DNA of 64,000 nucleotides, from positions 3,119,918-3,183,917 of the forward strand of contig NZ_CP014226.1 in the NCBI RefSeq assembly GCF_001545155.1, written 5' to 3'. Made by a program: the position numbers and the translations under genes. Positions 1 through 7,640 of this stretch are shown piece after piece (position 1 is the first letter of the stretch; every line of letters starts with the position of its first letter). The notes under the pieces are model-generated. The model was not told the DNA's origin, did not search any database, and worked only from the letters and a program-made list of their open reading frames with translations. Source of the DNA: Halomonas chromatireducens. GTDB lineage: Bacteria; Pseudomonadota; Gammaproteobacteria; Pseudomonadales; Halomonadaceae.

Positions 1-274
1 GAAAGATCGCGCCGACGGCAAAGCGCTCGCCCAGGGTGACGTCAAGCGTCTCTGCTGCCACTTCACGCATGAAGGCGCCTGGCATCTTCAGCAGCAAGCC
101 ACAGCCATCGCCGGTCTTGCCATCGGCAGCGATGCCGCCGCGATGCGTCATGCAGGTCAGCGACTCGATGGCAGTCCGGAGCAGGTCATGGCTGGCCTGT
201 CCTTCCATATGGGCGATCAGGCCGAAGCCACAGTTATCGCGAAATTCACCGGGGTGATGAAGGCCTCTGTTCAT
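1..274 (-). CDS. gltB: Glutamate synthase large subunit, N-terminal part (partial)
   Basis: Beginning of the NADPH-dependent glutamate synthase alpha chain, which transfers the amide of glutamine to 2-oxoglutarate in ammonia assimilation. Only about 91 codons lie in the window; the gene runs off the left edge. The translation starts [11 protein letters not shown] and continues [14 protein letters not shown]. Cys15 of NCGFG is the expected N-terminal nucleophile of the class II glutaminase domain, exposed after removal of a short propeptide, as in known GltB proteins. A downstream [19 protein letters not shown] segment is also typical. It is transcribed away from the aroK-aroB operon and separated from it by a terminator and an AT-rich region that probably carries its promoter. 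The damX-like gene often found between aroB and gltB is absent. Confidence 0.93.
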   Translation of the reverse strand, partial: MNRGLHHPGEFRDNCGFGLIAHMEGQASHDLLRTAIESLTCMTHRGGIAADGKTGDGCGLLLKMPGAFMREVAAETLDVTLGERFAVGAIF

Positions 275-647
275 GGGCGTGCCTCAAAAAAAGACTATTG
301 ACTCAGCAGCAGATAATTTATATTCTATTATGTTTTTTATTTGTATCTATTAAAAAATCGACGCGCTGCTGCCGTGAGAAAAAGGACGCCCAGCATAGAC
401 ACCCCAAGGCATTACGCGCAATTCCACCCCTCTCCGCGCCTCATGAAAACTCCCGCCAAATCCGCAACTTGCCTAATCAATCCCCAAGAAAACATCCTGT
501 AGTTCAATAACTTGCACTCGCCATAAACGATTTTCAAACGGCATGAGCCCATGATTTAGACTTTAGTCTAATATGGCCATTTTCTCCCATACCGATACGG
601 CATGAGGCATGCAAATTTATCGGCTCGGTGCATAACCGCCAGTCCAC
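275..647. other. AT-rich intergenic region upstream of gltB
   Basis: About 370 bases without a convincing gene. The part nearest gltB (about 285-360) is much richer in A and T than the rest of the window and probably holds the gltB promoter on the minus strand. No single -35/-10 pair stands out. A perfect 16-bp palindrome lies at 556-571. The two short reading frames here have no family resemblance and no good ribosome binding site. Confidence 0.6.
556..571. promoter_or_regulatory. 16-bp palindrome, possible operator
   Basis: The sequence TTAGACTTTAGTCTAA reads as two 7-bp arms (TTAGACT and AGTCTAA) around TT. It sits about 280 bp upstream of the gltB start in a non-coding, AT-rich gap. It is too short and lacks a T-run for a terminator, so a protein binding site is the more natural reading. 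No regulator can be named from the sequence. Confidence 0.3.
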
Positions 648-679
648 AAAAAAACGACCCCCGTCGCTGACGGGGGTCG
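648..679 (-). terminator. Rho-independent terminator of the pil-aro operon
   Basis: Reading the minus strand, an 11-bp perfect GC-rich stem (arms 669-679 and 655-665) closes a 3-nt loop and is followed by seven T residues (A-tract 648-654 on the plus strand). It lies about 70 bp past the aroB stop codon and would end transcripts coming from pilMNOPQ-aroK-aroB before gltB. Confidence 0.9.
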
Positions 680-751
680 CCGTACTCAAAACCTGCGGAT
701 TGTTGCGTCTTTATGCCGGCTGGAGGAGCAGGCCGGCATGTCCCCGGGCAG

Positions 752-1864
752 TCAGCGGCGGGGAAAGGAAGCCAGCAGTTCCGTCAGCAAACCAGACGGG
801 GTCTCGTCATGGAGACAGGCGTCACCCAGGCCACGCAGAAGGATCAGGCGCAGGCGGCTGTCGACGTTCTTCTTGTCGAGCCGCATGCGATCGAGAAAGT
901 CCTCGGCCGTCATGTCGGCAGGCGCCAGCAGCGGCAGGCCGGCAGCCTCGATAATGGCGGCGGTACGCGCTACCTCCGCCACGGAGAGCCAGCCGAGGCG
1001 CTGCGACAGCTCGGCCGCCATCAGCATGCCGACACCCACCGCCTCGCCATGAAGCCAGTTGCCGTAGCCCTGGTGCGCCTCGATGGCATGGCCGAAGGTG
1101 TGGCCCAGATTGAGCAGGGCACGAACCCCCTGCTCGGTCTCGTCCTCGGCGACTATCTCCGCCTTGATCGTGCAGCTGCGCTCGATGGCCTGGGTCAGCG
1201 CTGACGCATCCAGGTCACGCAGCGCCGTCATGTTCTCTTCAAGCCAGCCCAGGAAGCCGACATCACGGATAAGACCGTACTTGATCACCTCGGCCAGGCC
1301 CGCCGACAGCTCCCGCGACGGCAGGGTCAGCAGGGTGTCGGTGTCGATCAGCACCGCCTGCGGCTGCCAGAAGGCGCCGATCATGTTCTTGCCACGCGGA
1401 TGGTTGACGCCGGTCTTGCCGCCCACCGAGGAGTCGACCTGGGAAAGCAGGGTGGTCGGCACCTGGATGAAGGCCACCCCACGCTGGTAGCAGGCCGCCG
1501 CGAAGCCGACCATATCGCCGATCACTCCCCCGCCCAGGGCAATCAAGGTACAGCGGCGATTGAATCCCGCCGCCAGCAGGGCATCCCAGATCCTACTCAC
1601 GCTTTCCAGCGTCTTGGTCGCCTCCCCATCGGGCAACACCAGCTCCTCCACCTCGAGCCCTTCGGGAAGCCCTTGGCGACAGCGTGCCAGATAGCGGGGC
1701 GCCACCGTCTCGTTGGTCACGATCATCACCTGACGCCCGGCGAGATAGGGCGACAGCCAGGTGGCATCGCCCAGCAGGCCGGGGCCGATATGGATGGGGT
1801 AGCTGCGCTCGCCCAGCGCGACCTGGAGGCTGCGCTGGGGGGCGGGGGATTGCGTCAGGGTCAT
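752..1864 (-). CDS. aroB: 3-dehydroquinate synthase
   Basis: Second enzyme of the shikimate pathway: converts DAHP to 3-dehydroquinate using NAD+ and a divalent metal in the cytoplasm. The 370-residue protein has the usual length. The NAD-binding segment [14 protein letters not shown] is at about 111-124, and the metal ligands fall at Glu192 (AEVIKYGL), His255 (GHTFGHAIE) and His272 (LHGEAVG). It lies 6 bp downstream of aroK and is the last gene of the pil-aro operon, followed by a strong terminator. The aroK-aroB pairing behind pilQ is a conserved gammaproteobacterial arrangement. The ATG at 1864 fits the family N-terminus. Confidence 0.97.
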   Translation of the reverse strand: MTLTQSPAPQRSLQVALGERSYPIHIGPGLLGDATWLSPYLAGRQVMIVTNETVAPRYLARCRQGLPEGLEVEELVLPDGEATKTLESVSRIWDALLAAGFNRRCTLIALGGGVIGDMVGFAAACYQRGVAFIQVPTTLLSQVDSSVGGKTGVNHPRGKNMIGAFWQPQAVLIDTDTLLTLPSRELSAGLAEVIKYGLIRDVGFLGWLEENMTALRDLDASALTQAIERSCTIKAEIVAEDETEQGVRALLNLGHTFGHAIEAHQGYGNWLHGEAVGVGMLMAAELSQRLGWLSVAEVARTAAIIEAAGLPLLAPADMTAEDFLDRMRLDKKNVDSRLRLILLRGLGDACLHDETPSGLLTELLASFPRR

Positions 1865-1870
1865 GGGGGA

Positions 1871-2413
1871 TCAGGCCTTGGCTTGAAGGGGATCGACCAG
1901 CCGCTGGATGCGACGCACGATCTCGTTGACCACGGCGCGAGGGCTGCGCCGGTCGGTACGTACCACGACATCGGCGGTAGCGCGGTAGAGCGGGTCTCTC
2001 AACTCGAACATCTCGCGCAGCGTCGCTTCCCGGTCGGGACGCTGCAGCAGGGGACGATTGCGATCCTTGGCCACTCGCTTGAGCTGCTGCTCGACGGTGG
2101 TAAACAAGTAGACCACGGTACCCCGTTCACGCAACCGGCGACGATTATCCTCGCGCAGCACGGCGCCACCGCCCGTCGCGATAACCACGGACTCGAGCTG
2201 AGTCAGCTCATCGATCATATGCGCTTCACGCTGGCGAAAGCCGGCCTCGCCCTCGACGTCGAAGATCCAGGGGATATCGGCGCCGCACCGAGCCTGTATC
2301 TCGTGGTCGCTGTCATAGAACTCACGTGACAGCTCGGCCGCCAGAAGGCGGCCGATGGTACTCTTGCCGGCCCCCATGGGGCCGACCAGTATGAGATTGG
2401 GCAAGTCCTGCAT
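1871..2413 (-). CDS. aroK: Shikimate kinase
   Basis: Phosphorylates shikimate to shikimate 3-phosphate with ATP. The 180-residue protein starts [19 protein letters not shown], so the P-loop (GPMGAGKST) is at 11-19. The shikimate-binding DSD motif (34-36), the FRQRE arginine region (58-62), the GGGAV loop (80-84) and the RNRPLLQ lid segment are all visible. Its ATG overlaps the pilQ stop codon by one base (TGATG), so translation is probably coupled to pilQ. Length and motifs leave little doubt. Confidence 0.97.
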   Translation of the reverse strand: MQDLPNLILVGPMGAGKSTIGRLLAAELSREFYDSDHEIQARCGADIPWIFDVEGEAGFRQREAHMIDELTQLESVVIATGGGAVLREDNRRRLRERGTVVYLFTTVEQQLKRVAKDRNRPLLQRPDREATLREMFELRDPLYRATADVVVRTDRRSPRAVVNEIVRRIQRLVDPLQAKA

Positions 2414-4536
2414 CAGCGAATGGCCAGGCCGTCTTCGAGTATTCGTGGAGTAATGAAAACCAGCAGCTCGACTTTCTGGCTGCTCTCCTCATTATAACGG
2501 AAAAGCCTTCCCAGCACAGGCAGGTCACCGAAGAAGGGCGTCCTCGCCAGCCGGCTCAGCTGCTCGGTGGTCAAGATGCCGCCCAACACCACGGTTTCAC
2601 CGTTATCGACCAGCACCTGGGTCTCGATGCTGCTGGTATCGATAGGCGGCTCCTGCCCAGCTGCCACGTCACGGAAGCTGTCATTGGTCACCACCAGGTC
2701 CATGATGATGCGGTTGTCCGGTGTTATCTGCGGTGTTACCTCAAGGGAGAGTACGGCCTCCTTGAATTCGATCTGCGGCACGTTGTCACTGATGGTCTGG
2801 AAGGCACGCTCCTCCCCTTGACGGATAACGGCCGTGCGCTGATTGGCCGTGATGATGCGGGGCTGGGAGATCGTCTGGCTCCTGCTCTCGGTCTCCAGCG
2901 CGCGAAGCTCCAGGTCAAGCAGGATATCTCCGGACAGGTAGCCAAAGCCGAAGCTGGTCATGGGGTTGGCCCCACCCAGGTCGACGGCGAGCCCACCACG
3001 CTGGAACCGACTGCCACTCGGGTCGTCGAACCCTCCGGTAAAGGCGCCGCGACTGTCGCGCTGCCCGCCCAGCCCATCGCCGGTCCCGGAAATCATGCTC
3101 CCCGAGGAGGCACCCTCCAGATTCAGGCGGCTGCTGCCCCGGGACGATGCCCCCCAGTTAACCCCCAACTCCTGAGTTACACCATCGCGGGCGATCACGA
3201 TGCGCGCCTCGATCTGCACCTGACGCACCGCCACGTCTAGCCGGTCGAGGGTGCGCAGAATCTCCTGCACCTGGTCGGCCGTGTCCTGAATCAGCAGCAT
3301 GTTGGTACGCTGGTCCACCGCGACCCGACCACGCTCGGTGAGCAGGCCGAAGCCGTCGCCACCGCGTAGCAGCTGGGCCAGATCCTCGGCCCGGGCGTAC
3401 TTGACCTCCACATACTCCGAGACCAGCGGCGCCAGCGTCTCCACCTGCGCCCTGGCCTCGATCTCCTGGCGCTCGATATTGGCAAGCTCGCTGGCAGGGG
3501 CCACGACGATGACATTGCCTTCCTGGCGACTGGCCAGGCCATGGCTCTTGAGCACCAGATCGAGGGCCTGATCCCAGGGCACGTCCTGAAGGTTGAGGGT
3601 GACGCGCCCGGTCACGCTATCGCTGGCGACGAGATTGAGGCCGGTGAAATCGGCGATGACCGCCAGCACCGAGCGGACCTCGATATCCTGGAAATTGAGC
3701 GTAATACGCTCGCCGGTATAGGGGAATTGCTGGCGCACTCGCTGGTCGCGCTCGGCCTGGGTAACCGGCTGCGCTTCGATGGTCAACTGCCGGCCACTCT
3801 GGGTGGAGAGCATGGCGAATTCACCGCTGCCTTCGATATCGAAGGTCACGCCATCACGACTGGTCCGCGGGGTAATGCGGCTCAGCGGCGTATTGAAATC
3901 GGTGACGTCGAGCACCTGGTCATGGGAAGCGGGAAGCTCCACGTCGCGCATTTCGGCAACGATACGGTTGCTACCCTCTTCGCGCACCCGCGCATCGACG
4001 CCAGCGCGGTCGAAGGTGACGATCAGTCGACCCGCGCCGCCTTCGCCGCGGCGAAAGTCGATGTCTTCGATGGTCGGCCTGCCGCTGACGGGTGCAGGCG
4101 CGGGTGCCTCCTGACGAGCCGCCGGCTGCTGCGCGACCGCTGTCGTCGGCGCGGCGGCACCACCGCCGATGGAGAGCCTGAGTCGATCACCCTGCTGCGT
4201 GGTGTCATAGGGCAGCGGCCCCTCCAGATTGAAGACCAGCCGTGTCCGCGAGCCGGCCTCAAGGGCGGTGACCTGCTCGACGCCCCCGATCCCCAGTTCC
4301 ATCCTGCGCTGATCGAGCTGGTTGGCAGTATCGACCAGGTCAATGGTCAATCGCGCAGGGTCGTCCAGCCGATAGCCACGCACCTCCGGCACCCCATGAC
4401 TGAAGGTGAGATCCACCTGGAGCTCCCCGCTCTCGCCCTGCCGAAAATCCAGGTCGGTCAATGTCGTCGTCGCCAGCGCCGTCGAGGACACTGCCAGCAG
4501 GCAGAGCCCTGACAATGCGCGAATCATCTGTTTCAT
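2413..4536 (-). CDS. pilQ: Type IV pilus secretin PilQ
   Basis: Outer-membrane secretin through which the type IV pilus passes. The 707-residue protein has a signal peptide (about 1-22, ending STALA), two N-terminal AMIN-type beta domains that bind peptidoglycan (about 25-125 and 155-255), a linker rich in Ala, Pro and Gln between them, an STN/N0 domain starting near [24 protein letters not shown], then N1 and the C-terminal secretin barrel with the conserved VPxxxxxP-type region and VVLGGILT segment near the end. It is the fifth gene of pilMNOPQ and overlaps aroK by one base. A 63-bp gap separates it from pilP. Confidence 0.96.
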   Translation of the reverse strand: MKQMIRALSGLCLLAVSSTALATTTLTDLDFRQGESGELQVDLTFSHGVPEVRGYRLDDPARLTIDLVDTANQLDQRRMELGIGGVEQVTALEAGSRTRLVFNLEGPLPYDTTQQGDRLRLSIGGGAAAPTTAVAQQPAARQEAPAPAPVSGRPTIEDIDFRRGEGGAGRLIVTFDRAGVDARVREEGSNRIVAEMRDVELPASHDQVLDVTDFNTPLSRITPRTSRDGVTFDIEGSGEFAMLSTQSGRQLTIEAQPVTQAERDQRVRQQFPYTGERITLNFQDIEVRSVLAVIADFTGLNLVASDSVTGRVTLNLQDVPWDQALDLVLKSHGLASRQEGNVIVVAPASELANIERQEIEARAQVETLAPLVSEYVEVKYARAEDLAQLLRGGDGFGLLTERGRVAVDQRTNMLLIQDTADQVQEILRTLDRLDVAVRQVQIEARIVIARDGVTQELGVNWGASSRGSSRLNLEGASSGSMISGTGDGLGGQRDSRGAFTGGFDDPSGSRFQRGGLAVDLGGANPMTSFGFGYLSGDILLDLELRALETESRSQTISQPRIITANQRTAVIRQGEERAFQTISDNVPQIEFKEAVLSLEVTPQITPDNRIIMDLVVTNDSFRDVAAGQEPPIDTSSIETQVLVDNGETVVLGGILTTEQLSRLARTPFFGDLPVLGRLFRYNEESSQKVELLVFITPRILEDGLAIR

Positions 4537-4599
4537 GGTTCCCCTTCCCCCCGCCTGAGACCACGCCCCTGCTGGGGCGCAGCGATGCAGCCTTCTAAT

Positions 4600-5133
4600 C
4601 TAGTCATTATCCAGCGCGATACGCGTGTTGCGCTCTACCCAACCGCCACCGCCCGTTGGCACCAGCTCCACCAGCTGCACCGAAGACCCTGTGATACTGA
4701 CGATCCTGCCGTGATCGCGCCCCATATGACGCCCGATTTGCAGGCGATGCACTTCACCGTCGGGCGCCTTGATGAGGGCGTTGGACTGCCCGCCCATGGA
4801 CAGCACGCCAACCAGCTCCAACTCCTCCAGCGAATAGTCTTCCAATGGCTCGCGAGGCCGGTCGGCATCCGGCGCCACCCCGTCATCCCCTTGCGGCGTT
4901 GCCTCTGGCTCCGGCAGTTGAGGCCGAAAGGGGCTGCGCCGGTCCCCCTCTGTATAAGGAGTCGGCTCGTAGCGCGGCACCTCTGGCAGCGCCAGCGGCT
5001 CCGGCATCCCGGGATTGGCTCGAATGGTTGCGAGCTCGCGGTCGAGCGACGCCAACTGCGGATCCGCACAGCCGGCAAGCGCCAGTACCAGGGCACCCCC
5101 AACCGCCAGCCAGCGGTGTCGTCTCACGCTCAT
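4600..5133 (-). CDS. pilP: Type IV pilus inner-membrane lipoprotein PilP
   Basis: Periplasmic lipoprotein that links the PilN-PilO inner-membrane complex to the PilQ secretin. The 177-residue product begins MSVRRHRWLAVGGALVLALAG followed by Cys, giving a lipobox (LALAGC) with acylation expected at Cys22. The C-terminal half (LEDYSLEELELVGVLSMGG ... ALIKAPDGEVHRLQIGRHMG) is the PilP beta domain that contacts the secretin N0 domain. Its ATG overlaps the pilO stop by 4 nt (ATGA), a sign of translational coupling within the operon. Confidence 0.94.
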   Translation of the reverse strand: MSVRRHRWLAVGGALVLALAGCADPQLASLDRELATIRANPGMPEPLALPEVPRYEPTPYTEGDRRSPFRPQLPEPEATPQGDDGVAPDADRPREPLEDYSLEELELVGVLSMGGQSNALIKAPDGEVHRLQIGRHMGRDHGRIVSITGSSVQLVELVPTGGGGWVERNTRIALDND

Positions 5134-5753
5134 GGCGACGCCTCCTGGGCCGTTGGAAGATAGCTGTAGGTCCGGGCCAGCATTGACAGCCTCAGGCGAT
5201 CGCTCCCCTCAACCGGCACCAAGGTAAAGTCATGCTGTGTCACGATACGCGGCAGCGAGGCAATGCCTGCCAGGAAGGCAGCGATATGGTGGTACTGGCC
5301 TTCCACCTGGATATCGAAAGGCCGCTCGATATAAAAATCGCGCTCGACGGTGCCGCGCAGGCGGATGAAATCGATCGACAGCTGATTGTCGATGGCTATC
5401 TCGCTGATGCTGTCTATCAGCGACGGAATCTCGGCCCCCGAAGGCAACATGGCCATGAGTCGATCCATGCGGGACTCGAGCACCGTCATCTGTTCGAGCA
5501 TGTCCGGCAGCCTGGCAGCCTGGGCGGCACGGTTGCGATAGTCGCGCAACAGCTGGCCCTCCTCGGCCTCCATCTGCTGCAGCTCCTGCGCCTTGGGGCT
5601 GGCGAGATACCAATGCATACCGGCAAAAGTCAGGCCGAATATCAGCACGCAACAGATCAATTGCAGTAACCACGGCCAGGTACCCGCCTCCTTGATGTCC
5701 AGCTCTCGCCAGTCGAGTTCACGCAAGCGACGCAGTTCAGCCTGTAGACTCAT
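5130..5753 (-). CDS. pilO: Type IV pilus assembly protein PilO
   Basis: Bitopic inner-membrane protein that dimerises with PilN to form the alignment complex of the type IV pilus machine. The 207-residue protein has a cytoplasmic N-terminus, one membrane segment at about 28-48 (WLLQLICCVLIFGLTFAGMHWY), a coiled-coil stretch after it, and a C-terminal ferredoxin-like fold containing RPFDIQVEGQYHHIAAFLA, a typical PilO signature. It overlaps pilN by 4 nt upstream and pilP by 4 nt downstream. Confidence 0.95.
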   Translation of the reverse strand: MSLQAELRRLRELDWRELDIKEAGTWPWLLQLICCVLIFGLTFAGMHWYLASPKAQELQQMEAEEGQLLRDYRNRAAQAARLPDMLEQMTVLESRMDRLMAMLPSGAEIPSLIDSISEIAIDNQLSIDFIRLRGTVERDFYIERPFDIQVEGQYHHIAAFLAGIASLPRIVTQHDFTLVPVEGSDRLRLSMLARTYSYLPTAQEASP

Positions 5754-6316
5754 AGCGCCTCCTCATCCGAGTCCGATGGCTGGCCCACCAGCTGGTTCAC
5801 GCTGAGACTGAAGCGTCGCCTGGCGCCGCCATCGGCTTCGACTTCGGACAGCACCGGCTCGGAAAGCGATGATGCAGCGGACAACCCTCGCAGCTGATCC
5901 GACACTTGATGATTGCTTTCCGCGCGCCCGGAGAGCCTCAGGCGGCTCTCCTGTCGACTCAACTCGGTATAATGCACGCCGTCGACCAGGCTGGTGGCCA
6001 GGTCGCGAATGACCTCTACCGTCTGGGAGCGGCCCCGCTGCAGCTCACTGAAGACTTCGATCTGGCCGATCATGCGCTCACGAATGGCTTCGTACTCACT
6101 GATGGAACGAATGTCTCCCTCCAGGCGCTGCATTTCCTCGCGAATATGCGCATTGCGCTTCTCCTGGGCCGACAGCGCTTCCTGGTAGTGGTAGGTCATG
6201 CCAAACCCACCCGTCATGCCCAGCACCGCCACTAATGCCATGGCGACATAGAAGCGGCGGCTGCGACGCTCTCGCTGCCGCTCTCGCCAGGGGAGCAGGT
6301 TGATTTCGATCGTCAT
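5750..6316 (-). CDS. pilN: Type IV pilus assembly protein PilN
   Basis: Inner-membrane partner of PilO and PilM. Starting at the ATG at 6316, the 188-residue protein begins MTIEINLLPWRERQRERR. The INLLPWR motif is the conserved PilN peptide that binds the actin-like PilM. One membrane segment follows (FYVAMALVAVLGMTGGFGM), then a coiled coil and a small periplasmic domain. A longer in-frame start 27 nt upstream is less likely because the INLLPWR motif belongs at the very N-terminus and the ATG at 6316 overlaps the pilM stop (ATGA). Confidence 0.95.
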   Translation of the reverse strand: MTIEINLLPWRERQRERRSRRFYVAMALVAVLGMTGGFGMTYHYQEALSAQEKRNAHIREEMQRLEGDIRSISEYEAIRERMIGQIEVFSELQRGRSQTVEVIRDLATSLVDGVHYTELSRQESRLRLSGRAESNHQVSDQLRGLSAASSLSEPVLSEVEADGGARRRFSLSVNQLVGQPSDSDEEAL

Positions 6317-7377
6317 GACACCGACCTCATTGCCAGACCACATGCCGTCAGCATGGCGGGCGCATCACTAGCCAGGGTCTGGACATCGATACGCGTATTG
6401 ATCCGCATGCGCAGGAAGGGATTGGCGATCACGACCTCCATTCCACTCTCCTCTGCCAGCCGCTCCGCCAAGCCGGGGATCACGCTGGACCCGCCGGCCA
6501 ATACCATGCGCCGGACTTCGTGCTTACGGCCGGCGGTATAGTAGAGCTGCAGCGAGCGGCCAACCTGCTGGACCAGGGTATCCAGGAAGGGAGCCAGCAC
6601 GCTGGTCTTGTAATCCTCGGGCAGACCGCCACGTTTCTTGGCCAGCCCAGCCTCTTCCAGGGTCAAGCCATAGCGCACGCGGATCTCCTCGGTGAGCTGC
6701 CGCCCGCCGAATACGGTGTCCCGACTGTAGGTGATGCGCCCCTCACGCACGACGTGAAAGGCATTCATGGTGGCCCCGATATCAACCAACGCCACGCAAT
6801 CGTCTCCCGCGCCGACAGACGGCAGCTGATGGCGCAGTTCCGTGAAGGCGCGCTCCATGGCAAAAGTCTCGACATCAACCGCCGCCGGCGTCAGCCCCGC
6901 CTGAACCAGGGCGTCGGTCAACTGGTTGACATCCTGCTGGCGGCAGGCGACCAGCAGGATGTCCTGCTGGTCGCCATAGCGAGCGTTCAGGCCCAGCCGC
7001 TGGAAGTCGAAGGCCACTTCACTGAACGGAAACGGAATGTGCTTGTCTGACTCAAGTTGAATGCGTGCCTCAATCTCATCGTCATTGAGAGAAGCTGGCA
7101 TCGTCAGTGTCTTGGTAATCGCGGCGCTGGCCGGAACGGCGGCTACGGCGAGCTTGGAGGAGGGTTTCGCACTCTCCACGGCACGACGCAAGGCATCGGC
7201 CACCTCGCCCATGTCACGAATGCGTCTTTCCACCACGGCCCCTTCCCGCAAGGGTCTGACGGCATAGCTGTCAATCTGGTGATGGGAGCCCGCCCGCTTG
7301 AGTTCGATCAGCTTGACCGTCGCCGAGGTGATATCGACGCCGATCAACCCCTTGCCAGAGGCTCTGAGTCGTATCAA
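6313..7377 (-). CDS. pilM: Type IV pilus assembly ATPase-like protein PilM
   Basis: Cytoplasmic actin-like protein that binds the PilN N-terminus. The 354-residue protein has the PilM/FtsA-like fold: GLIGVDITSATVKLIEL near the N-terminus (phosphate 1 region), VALVDIGATMNAFHVV (phosphate 2 region), and MVLAGGSSVIPGLAERLAEESG (adenosine region). The start appears to be a TTG at 7377 giving MIRLRASGKGLIGVD, with AGG about 8 nt upstream; no in-frame ATG exists nearby. It is the first gene of pilMNOPQ-aroKB and is divergent from the penicillin-binding protein gene at 7641, an arrangement conserved in Pseudomonas and relatives. Confidence 0.94.
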   Translation of the reverse strand: MIRLRASGKGLIGVDITSATVKLIELKRAGSHHQIDSYAVRPLREGAVVERRIRDMGEVADALRRAVESAKPSSKLAVAAVPASAAITKTLTMPASLNDDEIEARIQLESDKHIPFPFSEVAFDFQRLGLNARYGDQQDILLVACRQQDVNQLTDALVQAGLTPAAVDVETFAMERAFTELRHQLPSVGAGDDCVALVDIGATMNAFHVVREGRITYSRDTVFGGRQLTEEIRVRYGLTLEEAGLAKKRGGLPEDYKTSVLAPFLDTLVQQVGRSLQLYYTAGRKHEVRRMVLAGGSSVIPGLAERLAEESGMEVVIANPFLRMRINTRIDVQTLASDAPAMLTACGLAMRSVS

Positions 7378-7539
7378 TTCATATACCTGCGTAATCAGTC
7401 GCGGTATCCCGCTTGTTATCGGTGCGCCTTAGATCGTCTAAACGACAAGGCTCAGATAGATAATACCTTGTACTGTAGGATCGAGGTTACATGATATTGG
7501 CCCTTATCACACAAAGTTGGACTTCTGACGCCTCAACGC

Positions 7540-7568
7540 TGGTGGCCGACGGCCTGGATTCATATAAT
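7540..7568 (+). promoter_or_regulatory. Possible promoter of the PBP1a gene
   Basis: A perfect -10 hexamer TATAAT lies at 7563-7568, about 72 bp before the PBP1a start. The hexamer 17 bp upstream (TGGTGG at 7540) is a poor -35, so this may be a weak promoter or one needing an activator. It sits in the 263-bp divergent gap between pilM and the PBP1a gene. Confidence 0.4.
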
Positions 7569-7640
7569 GATTATCGCCAGTGAAGGCCCGTTCCATCATC
7601 GCCCTTTCCTTCCTGCCCTCATCACGGAAACCGCCTTTTC

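Noticed and set aside
298..510. A 70-codon open frame in the AT-rich region before gltB.
   Set aside because: No ribosome binding site, no family match, and its composition simply follows the AT-rich to GC-rich transition of the spacer.
3541..4512. A 323-codon open frame opposite pilQ, and many other long frames opposite GC-rich genes (for example 38715-41468, 47650-49248, 33725-34912).
   Set aside because: These are antisense shadows created by high third-position GC. Their translations are rich in Gly, Arg, His and Leu with no family resemblance, and they lie entirely over well-supported genes.
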